Part shown: positions 1-5,759 of the stretch, piece after piece
How positions within the stretch are numbered: the first letter of the stretch is position 1
How the letters are laid out: each line of letters begins with the position of its first letter
DNA from: Robiginitomaculum sp.
Lineage (GTDB): Bacteria; Pseudomonadota; Alphaproteobacteria; Caulobacterales; Maricaulaceae
Assembly (NCBI GenBank): GCA_021647375.1
Contig: JAKIUV010000108.1
Coordinates: 1-6,702, forward strand
DNA: 6,702 bases
Direction: 5' to 3'
Translations under genes and position numbers: made by a program
The notes under the pieces: model-generated
Told to the model about the DNA's origin: nothing
Seen by the model: only the letters and a program-made list of their open reading frames with translations
The model's database searches: none

Positions 1-57
1 CAAAATGGCTGTAAGTTCACGCCGTTGTTCAGAAGATAATTTAAAAAACCCATGCAT
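1..57 (-). CDS. 5' end of an unidentified leftward gene (partial)
   Basis: Reading leftward from the ATG at 57-55, nineteen codons are open to the window edge. They give a hydrophilic, helix-like N-terminus containing KLSSEQRREL, a composition typical of real soluble proteins. A TAAGG ribosome-binding sequence (64-68, minus strand) lies six bases upstream of this ATG, and an in-frame stop lies just beyond it at 79-81. A second ATG at 53-51 in another frame is also open to the edge, but its spacing and composition fit less well. Nineteen residues are too few to name a family, so no function is assigned. The gene would be divergent from the MBL lipoprotein gene and share its intergenic region. 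Confidence 0.42.
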   Translation of the reverse strand, partial: MHGFFKLSSEQRRELTAIL

Positions 58-120
58 AAAAAGCCTTAGAATCAACTTTTAATAAAAGAGCAAGCAAAAA
101 CTGGGTTATTCAGGATTCCG

Positions 121-128
121 AGTATAAT
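121..128. promoter_or_regulatory. candidate -10 element(s) in divergent intergenic region
   Basis: A perfect TATAAT lies at 123-128 on the plus strand. The overlapping bases 121-126 read TATACT on the minus strand, so either or both divergent genes could use this spot. No good -35 hexamer is found 16-18 bases upstream on the plus strand. A TTGATT at 146-151 closer to the MBL gene has only a poor -10 partner. The assignment rests on the hexamer alone in AT-rich sequence and is weak. Nothing else is recognised in 58-195. Confidence 0.25.
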
Positions 129-195
129 TTCAAATAAAGATAGCATTGATTACCCACTTTCGTTATGTGCTTATATCGAAGGCTCGGTAAAGGTA

Positions 196-1176
196 ATGAC
201 TATTATGAACAATAAACTTCTTACGTGTTTGACAGCGGGCTTGTCCGCATTCTTAACATTTGGATTAGCGTCCTGCGAAGCTTCCAAAACCGAGATAAAA
301 GCCGATGTCTGCAATGCCAACCTGGTCGTCCTCGGCACGGCGCAAGATGCAGGTAAACCACAAATAGGCAATAGCGCCGACCCGGCGTGGCGGGACTCGA
401 CCTTGATCCGCACGGCCAGTTCTATTGCTTTAGTCAATAGAAATACTGCCACCTACTCCCTGTTCGATGCAACGCCCGATGTGAAATATCAAATGCATAT
501 GCTGGAGATTAGTAGCGAGATTGAAGGGCTAACACTCGGCGAAATATTCTTGACCCACGGCCATATGGGTCATTATCTGGGCTTGGCGCAATTTGGCCGC
601 GAAGCTATGGGGGCAAAAAGCATTCCCGTTTACGCCATGCCTAAAATGCAAACATTTCTTGAAAATAACGGCCCGTGGGATTTGTTGGCTCAGCTGAAAA
701 ATATCGAGATTAAGTCATTGAGCGATGGGGCAAAAATCAAGTTCGGCGATAATATTTCCGTCACTCCTTTCACCGTCCCCCATAGGGGCGAATATACCGA
801 AACAATTGGCTACCATATCCAAGGCGTGGGTAAATCCGCCGTCTATATTCCTGATATAGATAGCTGGGAACAATGGGCGGAAGCGGGCACCAAACTCACC
901 GACATCATCGCCGCCAATGATTATCTTCTCATTGATGGTACATTCTATAACGGCGACGAATTACCGGGGCGCGATATGAGTAAAATCCCGCACCCGACTA
1001 TAACCCATACCATGGAAATACTGAAATCTCTGGACATTCCTAGCCGCGCTAAAATTCGTTTCATCCACCTGAACCATTCCAATCCTGCCCTAGACCAAAA
1101 TACGAATGCCTATGAAGACATAGAAAAAGCCGGATACAAACTCGCCCGCGCAGGCGAAAGAATTTGCCTAGATTAA
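196..1176 (+). CDS. PqqB-like MBL-fold metallohydrolase, lipoprotein
   Basis: This is a 326-residue protein with a lipoprotein signal peptide: a hydrophobic stretch at about 8-24 followed by the lipobox LASC, with the lipidated cysteine at residue 27. The mature domain opens with VLGTAQDAGKPQIG, which resembles the N-terminal strand of PqqB-type metallo-beta-lactamase-fold proteins. The metal motif is H121-G-H123-M-G-H126. Further likely ligands are H196 (VPHRGEY), D220 (YIPDID) and H294 in HLNHSNP, with H266 and H271 nearby. The usual Asp of HxHxDH is Gly125, so the second metal site is altered, and a one-metal enzyme or a different ligand is possible. No pqq biosynthesis genes are in the window, so a role in PQQ synthesis is not supported. 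An unknown periplasmic hydrolase activity is the safest reading. The start at 196 has a weak AAAGG four bases upstream; ATG 205 is an alternative that keeps the signal peptide. It converges on pyk. Confidence 0.9.
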   Translation: MTIMNNKLLTCLTAGLSAFLTFGLASCEASKTEIKADVCNANLVVLGTAQDAGKPQIGNSADPAWRDSTLIRTASSIALVNRNTATYSLFDATPDVKYQMHMLEISSEIEGLTLGEIFLTHGHMGHYLGLAQFGREAMGAKSIPVYAMPKMQTFLENNGPWDLLAQLKNIEIKSLSDGAKIKFGDNISVTPFTVPHRGEYTETIGYHIQGVGKSAVYIPDIDSWEQWAEAGTKLTDIIAANDYLLIDGTFYNGDELPGRDMSKIPHPTITHTMEILKSLDIPSRAKIRFIHLNHSNPALDQNTNAYEDIEKAGYKLARAGERICLD

Positions 1177-1273
1177 ACGATTGGATACGATTTACCAAGG
1201 AACAATTTAACACAGACCCTTATGTATTCCAACGCCCAGAATATTTGAAATTAAAGGCGGCGTCCGAGGGGCG

Positions 1274-2686
1274 CTAATCTATCGTCGCAATCTTGAGCGT
1301 ATCTGTCGTGCCTGGTCTGCCGAAGGGGATGCCTGCGGCTATGATGATTTTATCGCCGGGGGTGGCGTCGGCTTGCTGTTTGGCAATGGTCTGGGTGACG
1401 GCTAGCATGTCTTCGAAACTGGCAGGGTCATCCATCACGACGGCGCGTACACCCCATGTCAGTGCCATGCGCGATGCTACGGTTTTGTCTGGCGTCAGGC
1501 CGAGAATGCGGCAGGGTGGTCGTTCGCGGGCTATACGCATCACGGTTGAGCCGGTTCGGGTATAGCCGAGTACGGCTTGACATTTCAGGACTTCGGCAAT
1601 GCCGCGAATGGACTGGCTAATAGCATCGTTGATGGTGGCTTGGGGGCGCAGATTGGCGCGGGTGTAATAATCCGGGTAACTGGGGTCGTTCTCCGCCGCT
1701 TTGATAATCCTGTCCATGATGGCGACGGCGGTGGCGGGGTGGCGGCCGACGGCGGTCTCGGCGGACAGCATAACCGCGTCCGCACCTTGGTAGATAGCTG
1801 TTGCCACATCAGAGGCTTCGGCGCGGGTCGGCGTCGGGGCATCGATCATGCTCTCCAGCATGTGGGTGGCGACGATAACTGGCTTGCCGAGGGCGCGGGC
1901 AACGGTGATAATTTTGCGCTGCACGACCGGGACTTGCTCTAGGGGCAGTTCCACGCCGAGATCTCCGCGCGCCACCATGGCCGCATCGGCTAGCTTCAAT
2001 ATGGCTTCAATGTCGTCTACCGCAGAGGGTTTTTCGATTTTGACGATAAGACCAGCTTTGTCGCCAATGATGGCTTTGGCGTCGATAACATCTTGGATTT
2101 TTTGTACGAAAGAAAGCGCGATAAAATCGACCTTTTGGGACAGGGCGAACGTCATGTCGACCTTGTCTTTTTTGGTCATAGCCGATACGGGCAAGACGGT
2201 GCCAATGACATTGACACCTTTTTTATTACCGAGAACGCCTGGCACATCAACACGGGCGGTTAAATTGGACTTTGATTTCCCAGTGATAGTCACCATTAAT
2301 TTTCCGTCGTCGAATTTAAGGGCATCACCTATGGCCAGTGCTTCGATGAGTTCTGGATGGGGCAAGGGAATAATACCGTCTTTGTCAGATGTATCGCCGA
2401 TAACGAGTGTTACTTCCTCGCCGTAGCGCAGTGTGGTTTTGCCGCCCGCAAAACTACCGACCCGGATTTTTGGGCCTTGCATATCGGCAACGATAGCGAT
2501 GGCATTGCCGCTAGATGTCTCGATAGCACGGATAGCTTTTATAGCGCGGGCATGGTCTTCGTGACTACCGTGGGAGAAATTAAGCCGAAATGCATCGACG
2601 CCAACTTCGTGCAACAGTTTTAACGTGTCAGGCGCCGCACTGGCCGGGCCGACAGTGGCAAGAATTTTGGCAAAGCGTTTTCGCAT
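1274..2686 (-). CDS. pyk: pyruvate kinase
   Basis: Pyruvate kinase converts phosphoenolpyruvate and ADP to pyruvate and ATP in the last step of glycolysis, in the cytoplasm. At 470 residues it is full length for a bacterial enzyme. The barrel begins with KILATVGPAS, followed by R34, N36 and S38 in RLNFSHG. Next comes DMQGPKIRVG (68-77), which leads into the B domain (about 71-167). Catalytic and metal residues are K216 and E218 in VKIEKP, D242 in ARGDLG, and T274 in ATHMLESM, where many family members have Gln rather than H275. The regulatory C-terminal domain runs from about 350. The Lys at position 73 matches rabbit position 117, where Lys marks potassium-independent enzymes. The start is supported by AGGGGA seven to eight bases upstream of the ATG. 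It lies 51 bp downstream of the LysM lipoprotein gene on the same strand and converges on the MBL gene, with no clear terminator in between. Confidence 0.98.
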   Translation of the reverse strand: MRKRFAKILATVGPASAAPDTLKLLHEVGVDAFRLNFSHGSHEDHARAIKAIRAIETSSGNAIAIVADMQGPKIRVGSFAGGKTTLRYGEEVTLVIGDTSDKDGIIPLPHPELIEALAIGDALKFDDGKLMVTITGKSKSNLTARVDVPGVLGNKKGVNVIGTVLPVSAMTKKDKVDMTFALSQKVDFIALSFVQKIQDVIDAKAIIGDKAGLIVKIEKPSAVDDIEAILKLADAAMVARGDLGVELPLEQVPVVQRKIITVARALGKPVIVATHMLESMIDAPTPTRAEASDVATAIYQGADAVMLSAETAVGRHPATAVAIMDRIIKAAENDPSYPDYYTRANLRPQATINDAISQSIRGIAEVLKCQAVLGYTRTGSTVMRIARERPPCRILGLTPDKTVASRMALTWGVRAVVMDDPASFEDMLAVTQTIAKQQADATPGDKIIIAAGIPFGRPGTTDTLKIATID

Positions 2687-2701
2687 GATGTGTTCCCCTG
2701 C

Positions 2702-2721
2702 AAGCCCCCTTCATAGGGCTT
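2702..2721 (-). terminator. small hairpin between LysM gene and pyk (weak terminator or attenuator)
   Basis: AAGCCC at 2702-2707 pairs with GGGCTT at 2716-2721, giving a six-base-pair stem and an eight-base loop; a variant pairing using CCCT/AGGG is also possible. On the leftward transcript it falls after the LysM stop codon and just before the pyk ribosome-binding sequence. No run of U follows on either strand, so a strong intrinsic terminator is unlikely. It may reduce read-through or mark a processing site. Confidence 0.35.
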
Positions 2722-2737
2722 AATAACATAGGGTCTC

Positions 2738-3463
2738 TTACTCTACACATCTCCCGTTCGGCAAGAGAATATCTTCACCTGCACGAATATAAAACTCATC
2801 ATTGATCGTGTTGATATTTTGAATTTCAGTCACACTGCTACACGTAGTACGGGCGAGGGAATAAAGGGTATCACCGGGAATAACCGTGTGGCGAATTGTG
2901 CCAGAAGGCAAGGATGCAGGTATGGATGATGCTAAGGATGGCGGTAAGGGTATTGGTGCGAACGTTGTCGGCATCGGGCTTGGTTCGGCTTGCATTTGTT
3001 GCGGCTGTGGTGATTGGGTTTGCGCGAATTGCGGCTGTGTTGCCTGTACAGGCGGCGGAGTGCCGTTGACTGCGTAATAACCCGGAGTGCCGTTTTCACC
3101 CAAACTCGTCGTGTTTTCTTGCAGACCTTGCTCTACACGCGGTGCTTCATAAGTCACGGTTTGTGGTACGGATTGGTAAACCGGTACGGATTGGCGAACC
3201 ATTTTCTGCCCAGGAACTGTCTGCCCAGGAACTGTCTGCATAGGAATTGGCGCAACTTGTTGCCCAATATATGTCACTGGCGCAGCGCGTTGCGTTTGGT
3301 AATTGGCATTTTGGACTTCTGCCGAATTAGGAGCCTGATTTGCATAAGGATTGCTCCCCTTATACTTTGTAGTCTGCTGATAATTTGGATTTACGGCAGT
3401 GGTCGAACACCCTGCCAAAGCCAACATTGTTGTCGCAATCACCGCGCTTGTAAGAATACGCAT
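2738..3463 (-). CDS. LysM-domain lipoprotein with Pro/Gln-rich linker
   Basis: This 241-residue envelope lipoprotein has a signal peptide at 1-18 ending in the lipobox LAGC, with the lipidated cysteine at residue 19. A long low-complexity linker (about 20-190) is rich in Pro, Gln, Thr and Asn. It contains two TVPGQ units (77-86) and the paired units VRQSVP and VYQSVP (89-100). A single LysM domain closes the protein (about 191-235): RHTVIPGDTLYSLA, then an Asn-rich middle, then IRAGEDILLPNG. LysM domains bind peptidoglycan, so the protein probably tethers the outer membrane to the wall or senses it. C208 and C239 could form a disulfide. It resembles the front half of NlpD-type proteins but has no M23 peptidase domain, so no lytic activity is expected. 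GGAGG lies five to six bases before the ATG. No convincing promoter is visible in the 98 bp upstream. Confidence 0.92.
   Translation of the reverse strand: MRILTSAVIATTMLALAGCSTTAVNPNYQQTTKYKGSNPYANQAPNSAEVQNANYQTQRAAPVTYIGQQVAPIPMQTVPGQTVPGQKMVRQSVPVYQSVPQTVTYEAPRVEQGLQENTTSLGENGTPGYYAVNGTPPPVQATQPQFAQTQSPQPQQMQAEPSPMPTTFAPIPLPPSLASSIPASLPSGTIRHTVIPGDTLYSLARTTCSSVTEIQNINTINDEFYIRAGEDILLPNGRCVE
3165..3200 (-). repeat. 18-bp tandem repeat, two copies, inside LysM lipoprotein gene
   Basis: Copies at 3165-3182 and 3183-3200 differ at two of 18 positions. They encode the repeated hexapeptides VRQSVP and VYQSVP in the linker. The unit length is a multiple of three, so copy changes would keep the frame. 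Confidence 0.8.
3206..3250 (-). repeat. 15-bp tandem repeat, two exact copies plus one diverged copy
   Basis: The unit CTGCCCAGGAACTGT occurs exactly at 3206-3220 and 3221-3235. A third, diverged copy lies at 3236-3250. In the protein this gives PIPMQ followed by TVPGQ twice (residues 72-86). It adjoins the 18-bp repeat and suggests slippage-driven growth of the linker. Confidence 0.85.
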
Positions 3464-3561
3464 CAGAACCTCCGCTAACAGATAATGGCCGAGAAATGGC
3501 CAAAAAATTAAACTTAGAAGCTATTGTGGAGAAATATGGCTAATTTTGTCTTAAGAATTGT

Positions 3562-4503
3562 TCAAGATTTGGGAAGTCCCGGTGTCCCGGCCTGATCCGG
3601 GTTTTCCTTGATATAAGCGGCTTTGATTTGCGCCACACTTTCACGCGAACCATCATGGGAAAAACCCGGCGCGGCAAAGATGTATTTTATGCGCTCACTA
3701 AAGCGCGGGCCTTTAGAGAAAACATCTTTGGCAATGGCAATATATTCGCCAAATGCAATCTTGAGCGGGTTGAATGTCGTCAGTGGTTTGACAATCCCGT
3801 AGTCCGGTTTCTCCGCCGCTTGCTCCGGCACAAATGTGCCAAACATCCTGTCCCAGATGATGAAAATCCCGGCGTAATTAGCATCAAGGTAGCGCGCATT
3901 ACGTCCGTGATGGACCCTGTGGTGGCTCGGCGTATTCATGACGGCTTCAAACCAGCGCGGCATTTTGTCAATGGTTTCTGTGTGGAACCAAAATTGATAA
4001 AGCAGGTTCAAAGCGCCCACAAAAAACAAAATCAACGGGTGAATTCCCAAGAGAACCAAAGGTACGGCCAAAACAACTGTCCCCGAAATCAAATTCGTCC
4101 AAGGTTGGCGCAAAGCCGTCGTCAAATTATAATGCTCGGACGAGTGATGCACAACATGGGTCGCCCAAAACCAGCGGGATTTATGATACAGAAAATGCTT
4201 CCAATAATACATGAAATCGTCGGCAACCAGAGCAATGAGAACAACCCAAATCAGAGACATATGATCCCGCAAATCGAAAAAGGCAAATTGCCAAACCCAC
4301 ATCAGAAAAATCAAATTCACCGCCTTGGTCGCTATATCGAACACGCTCATCCCACTGCCCATAACCAAAGATGTCGCCCCGTCTTTAACCGTATAGGCAT
4401 CTTTGATTGGGTGATATTTCAACCAAAGAAGCTCTAGGCCAATACAGGCAATAAAAAACGGGATGGCCCAAATTAATATGTCCGGAAACTCTGGATTGCT
4501 CAT
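3562..4503 (-). CDS. membrane di-iron hydroxylase, AGMO-like / sterol desaturase family
   Basis: This 313-residue integral membrane protein belongs to the fatty acid hydroxylase superfamily. Hydrophobic segments lie at about 8-28, 55-75, 84-100 and 138-173. The histidine clusters expected to bind two irons are all present: H103-x3-H107, H116-xx-H119-H120, H174, and H194-H195-xx-H198-H199. The stretches HHSSEHYNLTTALRQP, NTPSHHRVHHGRN and IIWDRMFGTF closely match, from memory, animal alkylglycerol monooxygenase (AGMO), which cleaves ether lipids using tetrahydrobiopterin. Sterol or other lipid hydroxylation is an alternative, and the substrate of the bacterial members is not something the sequence shows. 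The ATG at 4503 is chosen over the in-frame TTG at 4563. GAGAG lies upstream of the ATG, the first membrane segment follows at once, and a TATAAT lies only about 10 bases before the TTG. The C-terminal tail after about 285 is hydrophilic. Confidence 0.93.
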   Translation of the reverse strand: MSNPEFPDILIWAIPFFIACIGLELLWLKYHPIKDAYTVKDGATSLVMGSGMSVFDIATKAVNLIFLMWVWQFAFFDLRDHMSLIWVVLIALVADDFMYYWKHFLYHKSRWFWATHVVHHSSEHYNLTTALRQPWTNLISGTVVLAVPLVLLGIHPLILFFVGALNLLYQFWFHTETIDKMPRWFEAVMNTPSHHRVHHGRNARYLDANYAGIFIIWDRMFGTFVPEQAAEKPDYGIVKPLTTFNPLKIAFGEYIAIAKDVFSKGPRFSERIKYIFAAPGFSHDGSRESVAQIKAAYIKENPDQAGTPGLPKS

Positions 4504-4573
4504 AATTCTCTCATATTTACGCACCTCTTTATGCCATAGGTCAGGTTCAGTGCAAGGGGACAAAATGGCGCAA

Positions 4574-4579
4574 ATTATA
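4574..4579 (-). promoter_or_regulatory. -10 element for the AGMO-like hydroxylase gene
   Basis: The minus strand reads a perfect TATAAT here. The predicted transcript start near 4567 gives a leader of about 64 bases to the ATG at 4503. No good -35 hexamer is seen at the right distance, so the call depends on the -10 and its position. Confidence 0.4.
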
Positions 4580-4616
4580 CTTTAGCACAAATTTAACCCC
4601 ATAAATTATGCCCGCA

Positions 4617-4622
4617 TATACT
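4617..4622 (+). promoter_or_regulatory. candidate -10 element for the ATP-binding response regulator gene
   Basis: TATACT on the plus strand differs from the consensus at one base and lies about 65 bases before the preferred ATG. A TTTAAC at 4592-4597 could be a poor -35 with a long spacer. The surrounding sequence is AT-rich, so chance occurrence is quite possible. Confidence 0.22.
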
Positions 4623-4687
4623 ATTGAATTTAAACTTATGTTTGAGAATGTCTGTTATTACCCGCAATGTGGTATTGGGGTTTTAAA

Positions 4688-5674
4688 ATGTTAAATGAAG
4701 AAAATTTGGGCGGAAAAGCCTATCTTGAAACCAAGGGGCAAGCCCTGTCGGTAGACTGTCATTTTCATGTGCAAAAATCAGTTCTGGCCATGAAGAGCAT
4801 CTGGGCGGAACAAGCGCGTAAAAACAACACACGCATAGAAACCGTGTTTGATAAAAATGTGCCCAATGTCCTGCCTATCAACGCCATGAAGTTTCAGCAC
4901 TGCCTGAATAACCTGGCCGCCAACGCTGTCAATTCAACCATAGACGGTCTTGTGCGGGTGATTGTATCGCGTCTGGACAAACCCCACCCAAAATACGGCA
5001 CTCAATCTTATCTTTTGATCAGCGTCCAAGATACCGGTCCAGGCATATCTGCAGGCGACATGGCCTCGTTATTTGTCAGGAAATCCGATACGGCGACGCA
5101 AAACGGTGTGACTTACGGCGTTGTCGATACGGGTCTACCGATGACCCAAAGCTTGATTACCGAAATGGGCGGAAAGATTTTGGTGAAAAGCGAGATCGGC
5201 AAAGGCTCGACTTTCTCTTTGGTGTTGCCGCTAGCAAACTCATCTTTTGAGAACGAGTCCGTTTCAATTGGCAGCCGCTTTTATGATATGAATATACTCG
5301 TGGTCGACGATTATAATCTCAACCATTTAACCTTGAAAGCCCTGTTGCAAGATAATGTCGTCAAAATTTTCACAGCGTCCCACGGGTATGAAGCTTTGGA
5401 AATTCTACATTCCTGCCCTATTGATTTAATTTTTATGGACATTCATATGCCGATTATGGACGGCATCGAAACCACTTTAAAAATCCGGGAGAGTAGCCAG
5501 GATTGGTCCGGTGTACATATCGTCGCCATGACCGCTGACCCGGATTATCAGCACATGCACCTGTGCAAAAAAATTGGTATTGACGCCGCATTGGCCAAAC
5601 CCTTTCGGATCGGCGCGGTTTATGCAATCCTCGAAGACTTCGCTCCGGCCTATAAAATAGCCACGACTGGCTAA
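4688..5674 (+). CDS. ATP-binding response regulator: HATPase + receiver, no DHp domain
   Basis: This is a 328-residue cytoplasmic signalling protein with two domains, numbered here from ATG 4688. The histidine-kinase-type ATPase domain (about 20-190) has an N box (FQHCLNNLAANAV, Asn79), a G1 box DTGPGI (115-120) and a G3-like GKGSTF. The G2 position usually read as GTGLG is DTGLP (147-151). The receiver domain (201 to about 320) is complete: acidic pair D207-D208, phospho-acceptor D251 in MDIHMP, T282 and K304. The start of the protein already corresponds to the segment that follows the phosphohistidine helix in hybrid kinases. No HisKA/DHp domain, sensor domain or membrane segment is present, so normal autophosphorylation on His looks impossible. 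The ATG at 4688 has GGGG about nine bases upstream. The ATG at 4667 adds seven residues but has no ribosome-binding sequence. An in-frame stop at 4643 rules out a longer frame. It may act as a phosphate acceptor or partner of another kinase. Confidence 0.9.
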   Translation: MLNEENLGGKAYLETKGQALSVDCHFHVQKSVLAMKSIWAEQARKNNTRIETVFDKNVPNVLPINAMKFQHCLNNLAANAVNSTIDGLVRVIVSRLDKPHPKYGTQSYLLISVQDTGPGISAGDMASLFVRKSDTATQNGVTYGVVDTGLPMTQSLITEMGGKILVKSEIGKGSTFSLVLPLANSSFENESVSIGSRFYDMNILVVDDYNLNHLTLKALLQDNVVKIFTASHGYEALEILHSCPIDLIFMDIHMPIMDGIETTLKIRESSQDWSGVHIVAMTADPDYQHMHLCKKIGIDAALAKPFRIGAVYAILEDFAPAYKIATTG

Positions 5675-5704
5675 AACCAAGCGATCAGCTAGAACCGAAT
5701 AAAG

Positions 5705-5733
5705 TGGACAGCCTCGTTTGAAATCTCCATTAT
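5705..5733 (+). promoter_or_regulatory. sigma-70-type promoter for the amidohydrolase gene
   Basis: TGGACA at 5705-5710 matches five of six -35 consensus bases. A 17-base spacer separates it from CATTAT at 5728-5733, which matches four of six -10 bases. The expected start near 5740 leaves a short leader containing AAGGGG before the ATG. The gene is therefore probably transcribed separately from the response regulator upstream. Confidence 0.42.
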
Positions 5734-5759
5734 AAAGCCCTGACTTGAAGGGGATTATG

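Noticed and set aside
1177..1273. Expected bidirectional terminator between convergent MBL and pyk genes
   Set aside because: I searched for a GC-rich stem with a T run on either strand and found only three-base pairings.
1577..2426. Several plus-strand open frames opposite pyk
   Set aside because: All are antisense shadows of a well-conserved pyruvate kinase; their translations are low-complexity and lack motifs.
3486..3502. Possible hairpin TGGCC/GGCCA before the LysM gene
   Set aside because: Only five pairs, and GGCC is self-complementary so a direct repeat gives the same signal. The poly-A/T run is on the wrong side for a terminator of the leftward hydroxylase transcript.
3496..3543. 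Fifteen-codon plus-strand frame upstream of the LysM gene, starting MAKKLNLEAI
   Set aside because: It looks protein-like but is very short, has no clear ribosome-binding sequence and no downstream gene in its direction. Chance is the simpler reading.
3628..4437. Long plus-strand open frame (about 269 codons) antisense to the hydroxylase gene
   Set aside because: It lies entirely opposite a gene with clear family motifs, and its translation is rich in Arg, Asn, Gln and His with no recognisable domain.
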